Shown piece by piece: positions 44,350-56,704 of a stretch of 64,000 bases of DNA (the stretch's first letter is position 1; each line of letters starts with the position of its first letter). The DNA is from Manis javanica (lineage: Eukaryota > Chordata > Mammalia > Pholidota > Manidae): the NCBI RefSeq assembly GCF_040802235.1, contig NC_133158.1, forward strand, positions 165,761,401-165,825,400, written 5' to 3'. The notes under the pieces are model-generated. The model worked only from the letters and a program-made list of their open reading frames with translations. It made no database searches and was not told the DNA's origin. The translations under genes and the position numbers were made by a program.

Positions 44350-44905
44350 TTTTTTTCTTATCTTTATTGTGGAATAATTTATGTAAAATAAATTTCATAA
44401 ATTTAGAGTACATAATTTAGTTTTGGCAGTTGTATACTACTGTGTAATCTCTACTACGATTAAGGTTTCCATCATCTCAAAAAGACTTTTGCTTCCCCTT
44501 TACAGCCCATCCCTCCCTCTACCCATGGTTCCAGGCAATTAATAAATTGTTTTTCACTGCTATACGTTAGTTTGGACTTCATGTAATTGGAATCATACAT
44601 TTGTCACTTCTTCTATTCAGAGTAATGTTTTGAGATTTATTAATGTTGAAGCCTTTCTTATGTTGAATTCTTTCCTTTTATTGTTGTAGAGTATTTTATT
44701 GCATAGATGTGCCACAATTTGTATATCAGTTCACCTGTCGATTGACCTTTGGGTTCCTTCTGGTTTGGGGCCATGTGGAAGAAGTTGCTATGAACATTTG
44801 TTTTCAAGTCTTTGTGTGAACATGTGTTTTATTTCTTGGGTAATGCCTATGAATGGAATAGCAGGTTATAAGACAGATGTGTGTTTACTTTTTTAAGAAA
44901 TATTT
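44350..44905 (-). repeat. Old L1 3' region, antisense
   Basis: TTATTGTGGAATAATTTATG, ATAATTTAGTTTTGGCAGTT, ATGGTTCCAGGCAATTAAT, GGGGCCATGTGGAAGAAGTT and CTATGAACATTTGTTTTCAA are antisense old L1 landmarks. Not open. Confidence 0.8.
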
Positions 44906-45479
44906 TGTAAGTTCTTATACACTTAACTCCTCCTGTATATCTGGGCTCAGATAAGGATATTAAATCCACTAATCTCTCTAGGCGGAATGCAGAGATAAGT
45001 CCTTATCAACCCACCTACTTCCATGTTTAACTGCTTATTGATTCCTTTGGGTTCCTAAAATAATTTCAATGTTCTTTTTTCTTCACCTCTCTAGCCCTAC
45101 TAATACTATTTTAGGATTTCTTGGGCAACTATTTTGTACCCAGTACTATGCTACACTGAGGGCCACACAAGACTATGTGTTAAAGGGGCAGCAAAATAGA
45201 GACCAGCTCTTGTTGCCTGGACAGAGCTGGAAGGACAACTCTAGATTATGCTGGGGGCAAAGCACCCAAGAACTCCTGAGGCTGCATTCCTTTTACTTGA
45301 CTCACTTACTAGAGGAAGAGGAAGTATCCCACCTTTACTTGAGACTGAGCTGTAGTTATTTACTTATGTTTTAAGCTGGTGTGGCTGTTAAATGAAGAGG
45401 AAGTGTTACATGAAATCCCCAAAGCGGGAAGAGGTAGAGAAAACTTTCCTTTTTTAGTATCAAATACCTTTTCTTTTGA
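44906..45479. other. Unassigned sequence
   Basis: No named repeat or exon recognised; an open frame of 101 codons at 45069-45374 has no similarity that I know. Confidence 0.35.
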
Positions 45480-45665
45480 CCAGCGTTTGCCAAGTGTGGT
45501 ACGGGGACTAGTAGCACCAGATTCCCCTCAGAAAAATGTTAGAAATGCAGATTGTCAGGCCTCACTCTTGACCTACTGAATCTGAAACTCCGGGTGTGAG
45601 ATCTGTGTTTTAACAAGCCCTCCAGGTGATTCTGATCTGCAATCAAATTTGACAGCCACTGGGCT
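45480..45665 (+). repeat. MER20-type hAT remnant
   Basis: GCCAAGTGTGGTACGGGGAC, AGAAATGCAGATTGTCAGGC, GACCTACTGAATCTGAAACT, TTTTAACAAGCCCTCCAGGT and GACAGCCACTGGGC follow the MER20 consensus order as I know it. Confidence 0.8.
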
Positions 45666-45849
45666 AAGCTCATTCCAATAGTGCAGATGGTCATCTTTAG
45701 GCTTGAGGGCACGTCCAGAGTAACTGTGCTCAACAGGGATAAGATGCTGCAGCGCCCATCCACCTTCCTCCCTCGCCTCTACCAGCACCTGCAACTCCTT
45801 GGCCTTCTGTCCTTGGGAATCGCAGCCAAAACCTGGCAAGTGGATTAGC

Positions 45850-46250
45850 AGTTTGCTGGCCCGGGTGTTGGCCGAGCATGCGTAGTGGCGCAAGCACGGC
45901 CCCTAGGCGGGCACGGCGAGGTAGCGGCAGAGTCGACCTGCGGGTTTCTGGATCCCCAGCAGGAACTGCGGGCTCGAGGGCAAGACAGCTGCAGCAGGAA
46001 CGGGGCGCAGCGGTGGTGTCCGAGAGAAAGGCTGGACCATAGGCACAAAACAAAGCCCTACTTAGCAAACGTGCAGCGGCTCGAGGTGAGTCTCTCTCGG
46101 TTTCCTTCGCTGGAAAGGCGGCTCCGTCGCCCGGCTGTGCAGTGCGACGCCCGCCGATACCGGCGCGCTCCTGCCCAGTCCCGGCAGCTTGTAGTGCGGT
46201 CAGGTGTTAAATCGTGTATTTATGCCGCTTATATGGAAGTCTGAGAACTG
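45850..46250 (+). promoter_or_regulatory. PLS1: CpG-rich promoter with candidate non-coding first exon (PLS1 by synteny)
   Basis: A second CpG-dense block in an AT-rich region. A strong donor, CTCGAG/GTGAGT, lies at 46085/46086 on the plus strand, so an exon ending at 46085 with unknown start is likely. In human and other mammals PLS1 (plastin 1, an actin bundler) runs divergently from ATR and has non-coding first exons and a long first intron, so this is the expected place. The call rests on synteny and the donor; no PLS1 coding sequence is in the window. Open frames across it on both strands look like CpG-island chance. Confidence 0.5.
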
Positions 46251-47055
46251 CACTATGATTCCGGGAGTGAGTTAGGCATTTGTTAACTTTTCTGTTTTTT
46301 ATCTCTCGCTAACTTTGAGTGGCGGCTGGTGAGGCTTTCTGATCCAGCCTGTTTCGCTTGAATTCTGACTGGTTTATTTGCCTTTGGCCTTTTGATGCAT
46401 AAGATCAGTAGGGCTGGGGTGAAATCACATATGTGGTTTCTGGTTTTGGTGCCTTTCCTGGAGCTAGGGGCCTTTGAATGCGGCATAAAAAATGTCAACT
46501 CCCCTCGAATTTGGGTGCCAAAAACTTTTCGCATTTCAGCTGCATTTTTTAAGTAGACTTTCTAAACTGTAAAACTTCCTCATTTACTTTCCTACATTAC
46601 TGTTATTTCAGGCTTCATTTGGTACTATTAAAAGGAGGAGGTCTTCTAGATGACTAAGAGTTCTCAGTTTTCTCTCCTTTATTTATTCTGACACATTCCA
46701 TTGCTCATACAGAGATCTCCTACCTGGGGCTGCGGTATTGGGTTCATCTGCATGGAGGCTGTAAGTCTGCTGCACAAATGTCTTGGATAGCCTGTGAGTC
46801 AAAAAACTTTAGGCCATGAAAAAGTTCACACACCGAACATTATTTAGGTAAAGTATTACATTTATGATGTGGGAAGCATAAACAGAATTAACAAGTTTAG
46901 GAAAAAGAAAATTTTAGTTCAGGAAGAGAAACCTGTATGAAAGCGAATACGGACACCTGCCTTTCCCTCCACCCACCACGATGAATGTTTTAATGGCAGA
47001 AATAATATACAGTTGGTTTAGTGTTGGACTGTAGAGCCTTTTGAGGTCAGTCAGT
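46251..47055. other. Presumed PLS1 intron 1, nothing recognised
   Basis: No exon or repeat identified in this stretch. If the promoter call is right it is the start of intron 1. Confidence 0.35.
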
Positions 47056-47059
47056 TCAG

Positions 47060-47185
47060 CTGCTTCAGATTACAAATGAGAAAACCGAGACCAATGAGGT
47101 TAAATGACTTGCTGTGGCCTCTGGAGCCCCTCCTTGGGGAGAGCTGGGCCTGGGACCCAGATTTTCTGATTTTCAGGGCTCTATT
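47060..47185 (-). repeat. MIR, antisense
   Basis: ACAAATGAGAAAACCGAGAC, GAGGTTAAATGACTTGC and GGGCCTGGGACCCAGATTTT give the antisense MIR core. Confidence 0.75.
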
Positions 47186-47499
47186 TACTATTCTCCTGCT
47201 GATGCGCTCTTCAGTTTGATTAGCCTATGAAACTTTCTTCTCTTCTATTTCCTTATACTATGTAATCTGGTTTAAGCAGAAAATTAGTTATTCCTGCTAC
47301 TGAGCTTGCTAATGCCTTGCAGATTCCTTTCAAAAAGTGCCTTCTCACTCAAGCCCCACCTAACAATGTGCTGGTTTTGAAACTGCCTCTTTCCTTGCTT
47401 CGTCACAGTGAGCCCTAGACTCAAAATGCAGGGTTGCCTCCTTCCCTGTTGAAGTCCATGCTGCAAGGTGTAGCCCCGGGGTGACTTCCTAGAAGCCTT

Positions 47500-47745
47500 C
47501 CCTCATTACTGTGGTCAGAAAGCAATTCTCCCTCTTCTAAACCCTGTAGCATTTATTACTGTTGACTGTGCTGCCAGTATCCCGTACATCTTTAGTATCT
47601 AAGACTGTTGTATTTTAGCACATCCCAACTTTCCAGACCAGTATGTAAGCTCGTAGAGCGTAAAGCCTATGACTTAGACATCTCACCCAGCACAAAGCAC
47701 AAAGTATGTTCTCAGCAACTGTTTGTGAGAGGGAAGAAGTGAAGT
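47500..47745 (+). repeat. L2 3' end
   Basis: GTAGCATTTATTACTGTTGAC, AGTATGTAAGCTCGTAGAGC and CACAAAGTATGTTCTCAGCA-ACTGTTTG follow the L2 3' end. Confidence 0.7.
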
Positions 47746-48109
47746 GTGGACAGTTTTATAGTTTGATGGGGTTGTTTCTATAATATGGGGGAAGGCCACT
47801 TTGAGCTGTAGCAAGACAGTGGCCAAGTCAAACCAACCTGATGGTATGATCTCATATGTTAATAAAAGATCAAGGATCTGTTAGGGGAATGCTGGGGCAA
47901 GGGGTAAAATCATAATAGGCCAGAGTTGCCCAAGACCTGGATTTAAGCAGGTAACTCTTAAGTACAGAGTGGAGAACACAGATTTAAGAAATGATGTAAA
48001 GGAAAAAGCATTTGGTGAAAAACTAGATGCAGAGAAGAGAAGACATGTTGAAAACTAGTTTCAGGTTTGGGGTGTTGGTAATGGCTTTTAATGCTCTTTT
48101 TTATCTTAT

Positions 48110-48275
48110 TTATAAGTACCTCCAGTTGTGACATTACCTCTTTCTGTTTCTTAACACTTATTGATGTGGTTGTCTTATTTCCCATTCTAGATGATAAGCT
48201 CCTTAGGGGATGATCTTTAACCACTTTGCAGCATTAGACACTCAGTTTTTGCATGAATGAACAAGTAAATAAGTG
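48110..48275 (+). repeat. L2 3' end
   Basis: TTGTCTTATTTCCCATTCTA-GATGATAAGCTCC, ACACTCAGTTTTTGCATGAA-TGAA; L2 terminus. Confidence 0.65.
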
Positions 48276-49535
48276 TATTTTAGCATGGGAGAGGTGGACA
48301 TTTAGTATCTAAGAGCTAGAAGAGAGCACTTTATCCAGACCATCCCCTCATCCTGTGGAGGAGCAACTGAGATATGCTTAACTAAGCTAGTTAGTGGTGT
48401 AGGCAGGGCCTCTGCTCAAGTTTCCTCACTACTGGCCCCTAACTTGTCTCGTTAACCCTAACTTTTTGGGATTATTGGCCTCAAGATTAATTTGAGTTGG
48501 TGGCAGGGCACTCCGGTTCGAGATATTCTGTGGATTGAAAGCTATCAGAGACCAACCTAGATGGTGGGATTTGATGGCCAATGGGACGATGTCTGTGTTG
48601 TTTGAAGGGATGAGACACAAAGGATGACTGGCCACATTTCAAGGCTGAGTCCAGAGTGAGGAGGGGTGAAGCTGCAGTCCTGGGAATCTGCACTCAGTGG
48701 AGCTGAAGAAGAGCCTGGAAAGGACACGGTGGCTTCTCTTGTCAGGGGCAGGAGGCTTAAAGAGGTGGTCCTGAAGTCCTTGGACTGGGAGTATATCTGG
48801 GAGAGACATTCTACATTACCAGGGGGTGGTGAGTGATGGCCATGGTATTTATGACCCAGGAACTTGGGGGTAATGATGAGGGAGAGAGATAGTATTGTGA
48901 TCAGACTCTCTACCTGGAAAAACAGGACAGAAGGTACTACTTCTGAACTCAAAAATCCCATTTCAGGTGGTTTGCAATATTTGTTTACTTGGAACAGATA
49001 TTGCAAATAGATGTTTTGCAAATCAAAACTCAGCCTTTCCATTGAATGGCACTGAGCATCGAGGGAGCTATGGGATCACTCATCCTCCCATGAGAATCAC
49101 ACTGTGGGTGATCATGGTCTGCAACTGGAGATTCTTGTTCTTATGAAAGAATCAAGAAGAGACAGAACTAGAGAGATGATTACTAGGGGAAAGGGAAAGG
49201 TTGACCAGGTATACAGGGATTACCTTTTTTTTTTTTTTTAAATCATGCCATTGGTCAAAATTGATTGAACAACCAAATGCAAAATCAGGTCGTAAGTTGA
49301 AGTTAATGTTTCATACACTTAAGAAATGCCCAAATATTAAACTCTGGAGTTATATACCACAATCCTATGTAAAATGGCTATATTATATAACTTTCTCAAA
49401 ATAATAATAGTAATATTAGTATTATAGAATAATAATACTAGTAATATTAGTGTTATAGAATGTTTTCCATGGACCAGACTCTGTATTGAATACTTTACAA
49501 GCAATGTGATTGAGTCTTTGCTAACCTTCATGTGA
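48276..49535. other. Presumed intron, short MIR-like part only
   Basis: 48330-48430 is MIR-like (CATCCTGTGGAGGAGCAACTG...). 49402-49460 has a 31-bp imperfect tandem duplication rich in AATA. An open frame of 161 codons on the minus strand (48557-49042) has no similarity that I know and no start context or splice support. Confidence 0.35.
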
Positions 49536-49539
49536 GATT

Positions 49540-49660
49540 GGTTCAATTACTATTCCATTTTAAAGATGAGAAAACTGAGACTTAAAAAAATCACATTCTG
49601 AGGCCACACAGTTGAAAATAGCTGGGCTGAGCTTTGATCCCTGCCTGACTTCATGCACTG
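49540..49660 (-). repeat. MIR, antisense
   Basis: CTATTCCATTTTAAAGATGA-GAAAACTGAGA, then CACACAGTTGAAAATAGCTG and GCTTTGATCCCTGCCTG: antisense MIR core. Confidence 0.85.
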
Positions 49661-52600
49661 AGAGCTCAAATAACTTAATCAAATATCTTAACAAAATGCA
49701 AAGTGGTAACTCTAACAGATGCTTAGAATTACCACAGATTTTAGCTAGTGAAACTCCCAACATTCTATGAGCCAGAATTTAATCGAGTAAATGACAGTGA
49801 TCAATCTTTCTGGTTTTTCTTTTTTCTTTTAAAAGGATTCCACTTAGTCTTTATCTTTTTTATACCCATGAAACATCCCTGGAGTCAGAGCCAGCAGCCC
49901 TTTCTCTGGGCACTATTTCTGTTCTGTTCCAACTCTCATTTGGGGGTAGAGCTGGGTGATGGAGGTAAGTGGGTAGTGATTCAGGAGATTCTTCTGGAGT
50001 TGTGGGTGGAAAACTTACCCCATGTATGAGCCTAAGGACTCTTGGGCAACCAGGTTTGTAAGAATTTTTAACCATGGGGTGGCAGGATCCACTGCTGGAA
50101 CCTCCTAGAATATCTGTGTTTCTTGACCATTACCCAGATCTCAGGTCTTTGAGCTGTGTTCAAAACCCCCAGGGAGAATCCAGATCTGAGTTCATTCTCC
50201 TGGGATCTCAAGATGGGGGAGTTCTGAAGTCAGTGTGGACTTAACTGCAGTTGGAGGTGGGTGTAAATACCTCAGGGAAGGCCTCAGATCAGGGACAAGT
50301 AATTTAGGCAGTACTGGCAGGCCTTGGATTTGACCAGCCAAGCTGGCTAGGAGAAAATGCCCCCCTCCACCTTCTTTGCTGAACCTAATTACTCTTAAGA
50401 GAGCCTCAAAATGGCATCTTACTGAGAGCATTCTTCCCCTTCCTGTGCTGTCTGGGTCCTTGTTCCATTTCCTGCCTCTGCTTCACTTTCTTCTGTGCTA
50501 GTTCTGTGCTTTCCTGGGGCCTGGGCTCTGGAAATGAAAGAAAAGGCCACCTGCTTCTGGCTTCCACCCATTTCAACCCATCTCAGTGTCTAAGAACTCT
50601 TCACGTCACCCAGCAATTTCCAGAGATCCAAATCTGCATTTTCTTCTAGATGATGATGAAAATCACAGAAAGAAAAAGAGGCCTTGTGCTGCATTACAGG
50701 TTTATTGGTTATAAAATGGTTATGCAGTTTTGATTGCTGGAAATTTTGCTGACATACAAAATCACAAGATGTGAAACTGTGTCAACTTTGATCATCTTAT
50801 TTCTTTTCAGTAACAGTGAAAGTGCCTATTTTTTTGGGGGTGGGGTGGGAAACATGTAGCATGGCTTCTGTAAAAGCAAGTTGCTTTTTAGTAATACTGC
50901 AAACATAGAAGGGATGAGAGTCAGAGTGACAAATAGAGTTTTTCTCTTATTTAGAACACTTGTTTCATCAGAAAGTATTTTATTTTTTAGAGTTACAGAT
51001 AGTTGTTCATGAAGTCCAGTTGTGATGGGACTTTAAACTTTACAATAAACCAAATTTTTATGATTGACTCTTTTGAGTAGTTCAGAGCTATGAAAGTATA
51101 AGAATATTTGAATGATAATTCAATTCACTGCATACAGATTTGCCTCCTTCAAAAAATCCTAGTGAACCACAAAGAAAACATGAGAAACTTTTACTTTAGT
51201 AAAGTAGATGGATGTCTTAGTAAAGTGGAAGAAGGTTTGGGTGGGTGGCGGGGTGCTTCTTCATGATAAAAAGCAGGTTTTTAGGAATGGCTGACAAAAT
51301 AAACTCAAAATATTAGAGGAAACCAGATTTGCTTTATTATTGAGAAACTCAATAAATAGTTTAAAGTTCTAGTCCCAGAAAATAATACATTTTTAATAAA
51401 AAATGATGAAAGCCCCTTCAATATGTTGGAGAACCAAAAAGTGAGATTTTGGTAGCATTTTCAAAATAGAATTTGGATTCAGTTTGAATTTAAAGCATTG
51501 ATAAATGGGAGTAAAAAAATCAGTCAAGTTAATTAGTCCTTGGACCAAGGTCTACTTGTTTAAACTCCACCCACCCCAACCCCCCTGAATTCCCATGTAG
51601 GGCCCTCTGTACTCCATGAATAAAAGAGTAAACCTATTCCCATAGATGGCCATTGTAAGATTCAAAAATGATACATGACAATCTGTGACCTAAAACTGAA
51701 TCTAATCAAGCAATGCGAATGCCTTGTATAAAAAGTACCAGCTGTATTCACACATTGTTCCCATAGCTGGTGCTCAGAATCTAGATTGAATTGTTCAAAT
51801 AAAAACACGTTCAGAATTGACTCATTACAGTGAATGATCAAAGGCATGAGTAAAGTTCTTGTCTCACTTCACTTTGTCATCTTAAATGCCATCTTTTATG
51901 GCTATAATATAGGTTTCTATATTTTGGTCCTTGATATGTACTCTGCAATGCAAACTTGAATTTTGAAGCTTGATAAATGAGTTTCTGCTTAGGGTTCTAA
52001 TGCCTTTCATCAATAATTTGGTGGTAATACAGTATCAAGTTAGTGCATAAGTGAACTTTTAGCTCGGTATCAAGTTAGTATTTATAACCTTTGAGAACAA
52101 ACCAAAATTTCTCAAAGACTCCTGAATTCCTTCCCCTGAGGGCTCTCTCAGCTTCTGTCCTGGTGAAGTCTCCCTTTTCCTTCCTTTCTTCTCAAGTTTA
52201 AGGTTCATTGGAATATTCGTTTAGCCCAGTGGGTATTTCCAAGAGGGGCCCAGTTCTGGCAGAGTTTGTATTTCTGGGTCAGAGAGGTGCCGGCCATGAA
52301 ACATGGCTCATAAAAACTCAATGAGGTATTTTAGTGAAAGTTGTCATGCAAGGGAATTAATTTTGGAAAAACAACAATAATAACAATTTGCTCAGTCTTT
52401 TTCCTTATCCTAAGACAGCCCAAGTTAAACCCAAGATCACCATCAGTGATAAAAGGTTATCTGAGAATCTCTGAATGTTTAGTGGTCAATCAGAATGAGC
52501 TCCTTAGGGTAGTTTAAAGATAGATATCTGAAATCAGCTGGCCTATGATCAGGGCCATGGATGGGAAGTCAAAGTCTGATTCTGTTTCTGACCTGATGAG

Positions 52601-52985
52601 AAGGGAGACCTTCTCTTCAGCTACAGGTTTAATGATTAAACAAATCAGTGAATGTGAAAGCAATTAGTAAGCTATAAGGTAAAGAGGTAAGGTATTTATT
52701 GGTAGTTGTAATTTTTTGACCTCCCTGCCTTTCCTTGATAAGTAGCCAGGGACAGGCTCCCAGTGCTACAGTGAACACCAGGAGGAAAGGCCTAAAGGAG
52801 AGCAGTTAGTTCTGTTCAGGGGGTTCAGGAAGGTGTCAAAGACTTGTGAGCTAAGGCTTGGAAGGAAAGCATGAGTTCAATCTACAGAGAATAGACAGAG
52901 GAAAAAGCTTTCCACGTGAAACGGACAGCATGACCAAGGGCACGAGACAGGAAAGAACTGGCCTGCTCTGGAAACTGCAGTTACT
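49661..52985. other. Presumed PLS1 intron, no gene recognised
   Basis: About 3.3 kb without L1 or a coding exon. The part 50690-52130 is AT-rich and single-copy in appearance, with scattered G runs (GGGGGTGGGGTGGG near 50838). 52840-52960 resembles an old repeat of the type at 13.1 kb. I can name nothing else. Confidence 0.4.
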
Positions 52986-52989
52986 TTAA

Positions 52990-53180
52990 TGTGCTTTAAA
53001 ACGTGAGAATGCATAAGAATCACCTGGAGAGCTTGTTAAAAAGTAATATATCCTGAGTCCCAACTCCAGAGTTTCTCATTCTTTAGGTCTAGGGTGGGAC
53101 TAGAGAATTTCATTTCAACAAGTTGCAAAGTGATGCTGAGGCTGATGCTCTGGGAACCACACTCACAGAACCACTGGGCT
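52990..53180 (+). repeat. hAT remnant (MER5/MER20 type)
   Basis: GCATAAGAATCACCTGGAGA-GCTTG, CCCAACTCCAGAGTTTCTCA, GATGCTGAGGCTGATGCTCT and GGGAACCACACTCACAGAAC match this group of hAT MITEs. Exact member not assigned. Confidence 0.7.
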
Positions 53181-53199
53181 AGAGTGTAGGGTGTGTGAG

Positions 53200-53581
53200 T
53201 GTGGATATAATGAGAGTTCCTGTGGCCAGGATTCTCACCTGGCCCTGGTTGGCTGGCTCACTGCACACCTGTGGGCAATACATTGTTATTGACTCTATAC
53301 AAAGAGCCCTGCCAGTGCTCTGGGTGACATGGTGGCACGGCTGCAGGAGAGCAGAGCAGAGGCTGGAGTGGTGGCAGTGCCGAGGACAGAGGCCCAGAGG
53401 CAGAGACAGGCTTGCTGCACGCAGACTCGCTCTGAGTGGATGGGATTTTAGTGATTGACCTGCTACCATGGGAATAAAGTTGGGTACAACCCTTTCACCC
53501 CAAGAATGTTCTACTGTCATTTCTTTGGACACACTGACTCCATAGTGAACTTGTTTGGGGCTGAAACCCATTGGTAAGACA
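53200..53581 (+). mobile_element. Solo LTR, copy C, intact borders
   Basis: 382 bp, TGTGGATATAATGAGAG to TTGGTAAGACA, flanked by a perfect 5-bp duplication GTGAG (53195-53199, 53582-53586). AATAAA at 53472-53477 marks the R region. Same family as A and B, opposite orientation. 5-bp duplications fit ERV1 or ERVL rather than ERVK (6 bp). No internal sequence, so it is a recombined solo LTR. Confidence 0.88.
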
Positions 53582-53586
53582 GTGAG

Positions 53587-55515
53587 ATAGATGAGCTAGA
53601 AAGAGATTGTTTTCTTTTGAAATTGTCATATCTTCACAAAATTAATGTTTCAGGTATTTTTTGTTTTGTTTTGTTTTTAGTCTCATTTACCAAATGATTT
53701 CTGCCCTCTGAAAGTACCTTACCCGCTCCTCCCACACCCCACAAGAAACCAGCCCTTTTCTTGTATTTCATATTTTTAAATAATTCTGTTCACCCAGTAT
53801 GGCCATTTCACTCATGGAAAGCTGAGTGACTGACATTAGCTAGATGATGTTGGGAGCTGGCCCAAAACAAGCATGGATGACTAATATACTCAAGGGGTAT
53901 GTATTGGGATTTTATTTGGATAATCTGGCTACAATGGTAAATGTCATTCAACAAGTACTTTTGAAACAGCTGACAAGCTCTGACCTAAGGAAGCAGGATG
54001 TGTACAGTTGCAGAAAGTTCCTTCCCTGCCCTCAGAAAACATGCCGTCTTATATAGGAGGATTAAGATGTATGAATTCATGGCTCTAGCCCAGGGCAGCT
54101 GGTGCTAAGTGCTGTAAGAATGATAGAAACCAAATGTGGCAGGACTGCGAGAGTGGAAGGTTCACTTTCTGTTGTAACAATCAGGGCAGGCAAGGCAGAG
54201 TTGAGGGCATGACAATTTATGCTGCCTTCTGATAAGCCATCTGATGTGAGGGAGCATTTGTCTACATAAATAAAGTAATGGAGGAGAGAGCATCTGAATT
54301 CGACATGGAAGGATGGACAGATGCTTACCAGGTAGAAAGTGGTCAGTTGGGGAGAAGTAACAAGAGGCATTCCAGACAGAGGGGCAACTGAACCTCAGAG
54401 TGGAGGTGCCGCAGGGAAGTGCAGATTCAGCCAGCGTGAGTGTCCTGCTTCATTTTGGGGAGTTCAGGGAGATGAGACTGGAAGGGCATTTAGGGAAAAT
54501 TGTGGAGCATTTTGGGCATGAGGTTACAGGACTTGGACTTTTTCTGTAGGCAGTGTTGAGGCGTAGGCTTATTTTGCCTTACTCTGCCAGTTCCCTCCTA
54601 AGCCCAGAGCACATCCGAAGAGGAGAAACCCCATTTCTTACAGTGCACTGATATTACAGTGAAATTCATATTCTCTTCATAATCGCTTGGAAAAACACCT
54701 TAAAAAGCTTTTCTGGCTCTGATTTTAATATGTGTATTTCAGTCATCTGACATACATGTCTTTCAAAAATAGGTAAAATTTAAAGGACAACCAATTTCAA
54801 TTTCTGAGAGACAAATTATAAAAATGAGACAGAAATAAATCACTAAGTCTGGTGATTATAGTACTTGTTCTGTGTTTTTCTGGGAAGATGAGGGAATTCA
54901 AAAGTTAAGGCTAAGGATACAAATACGGTGTCCTAAATATATACTCTCAAGCTGACTTCAAGTGCTGAAAGATTCCAACAGTAGGGGTGAGTGAATGGCA
55001 ATGTGATGTCTCTTCAGAATTGCTTTAGCTGCACAGTTGGGAGATGTCCACTCGTTTAGTACTAGTTCAGAAAAGCTTGTCTCTGTGTATGAGAAGGCAC
55101 TAAGGCCTGGGTGGTCTCTTGAATGTGTGTGTCTCCTAGAAAGTACTCTAGGAGTGTGGAGAACTACAGTGTGGTGAGAAAAGCAAAAGGTGAATTTGTA
55201 CGAAGTTGCCACCCCGGTGCTGCTGCTTGCCAGCCGACTAATAAAAGAGGCAGCTTAGTGGGTGAGGCAGAGCTGAGTGACTCCCCTTTGCCCAAGATCC
55301 GCAGCCGAGGGGCTCAGTGGGTGGGGGAATTTCCAAACCATTCAGCCAGTCTTAACCTTGGTTTTTGTTGTGATGTGATGTTCTTGATGTTTTGTTGTTC
55401 TTTTTGAATGTGGATTAAATAAGACAACATAGGTACATTGAAAGATACTGTGCATATTTTAGATCAAAATCTTCTAATACTAAGATTTATTCTAAATTCT
55501 TGGGGCCGCAGATAT
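53587..55515. other. Presumed PLS1 intron, old repeat-like patches
   Basis: 54100-54560 has the style of an old mammalian interspersed repeat (AGTGGAAGGTTCACTTTCTG..., GCATTCCAGACAGAGGGGC, AAATTGTGGAGCATTTTGGG). The rest is unassigned. No exon recognised. Confidence 0.4.
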
Positions 55516-55519
55516 GGCC

Positions 55520-55640
55520 ATGTAGAGTGTGAGCTTCTTGCAGGCAGAATTGTGTCTTTTTCACTTTGTATCCCCATTGCCTGATGCATAGTAGGCACTC
55601 GAATGAAAGATAAAAAGGAATGAATGAATGAATAAATCTA
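55520..55640 (+). repeat. L2 3' end with GAAT microsatellite
   Basis: TAGAGTGTGAGCTTCTTGCA, TTGTATCCCCATTGCCTGAT, GCATAGTAGGCACTCGAATG then (GAAT)n: L2 terminus. Confidence 0.88.
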
Positions 55641-56704
55641 TACCCGCCCTCATACCCAATATTTTTTAGCTTCTACTTGGCTTACCTTAGAGCCAGTGTG
55701 CTTTATTTTCACACTACTAACCTCAGATCTGTGTTTTACTGACAGTAAATCTTGAGAGATACTCCAACCTTATCCAAGAGACAGCTGCAAAGCTTGAATT
55801 CAGAATATCAGGATCTTTGTAGATTCATATGCATTCTAAACTAATTCCAGAAATGAATGAAATAATATGTAGTAATAATGTTTTACAGTATATAATGCTT
55901 GTATGTAAAACTAATTTCACTTCTAAAACTCTCACATATAAATTGAAGTTATATTCCTGTCAAAGTAGTTTGTTTTAAGGGAAGTCAGATTAGAAGTGAA
56001 TAGAGTAGATTATAGAGATGCTTAAAGAAATGTATATTAACATACTAAGCTGTTAGAGGCTTAGATACCTGTTTTTCTGCTTTTAAATAAAACAAGAACC
56101 AAAAATTACTGTATTCTACCTTAGGTTTTACACTGTCTCTGATATTAACAGTAATAGAGTTCTTGCTTCATGAAATTAGACTTGATATGAAAAATTCATC
56201 TTTCATTTTGAACAAAGTAGTTTGATTTTTAAAATTATATTTCCTGTTAATATACATCTGGAATGTATTGGAATAAAAAAATAAACCTTATAAATTTTTA
56301 TTGAGTTATATTCTACTTAAGTGATATGTATTGTTCTGTGGGACACTAAACTTCAATTAGTATTACATTTCTCATAGGACTAGGACAGTGAATAACAAGA
56401 GAACTGAAAAAATTGTCATTTTCTAGTAATTTAGGGGAAAGGACTGCATTCTGAGGTAGTGTACTAAAAGGGTACTCATTTTCGAAGCTTAATTTATTAA
56501 ATATCTGGGAATATTCTTTTGCATGCTATTTCACATCTCAGGCACACTTTAGAAAGGCCTGATGTTATATGTGTTGCTCATTTGATCTAAAAAGGCTCAT
56601 TAAACCTTGTGTGCACAGATTCATTCTTTTATGCTTTCACTTTAAGCAAATTTTGCTTGAATAGAACTAAATGGCATTCCATCAGTGTTCTTGGTGCACA
56701 TGAT
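55641..56704. other. Unassigned AT-rich sequence
   Basis: AT-rich intronic type DNA. Nothing recognised. Confidence 0.4.

Noticed and set aside
48557..49042. 161-codon minus-strand frame in the presumed PLS1 intron
   Set aside because: No similarity I recognise, no splice sites or CpG context, overlaps MIR-like sequence in part.
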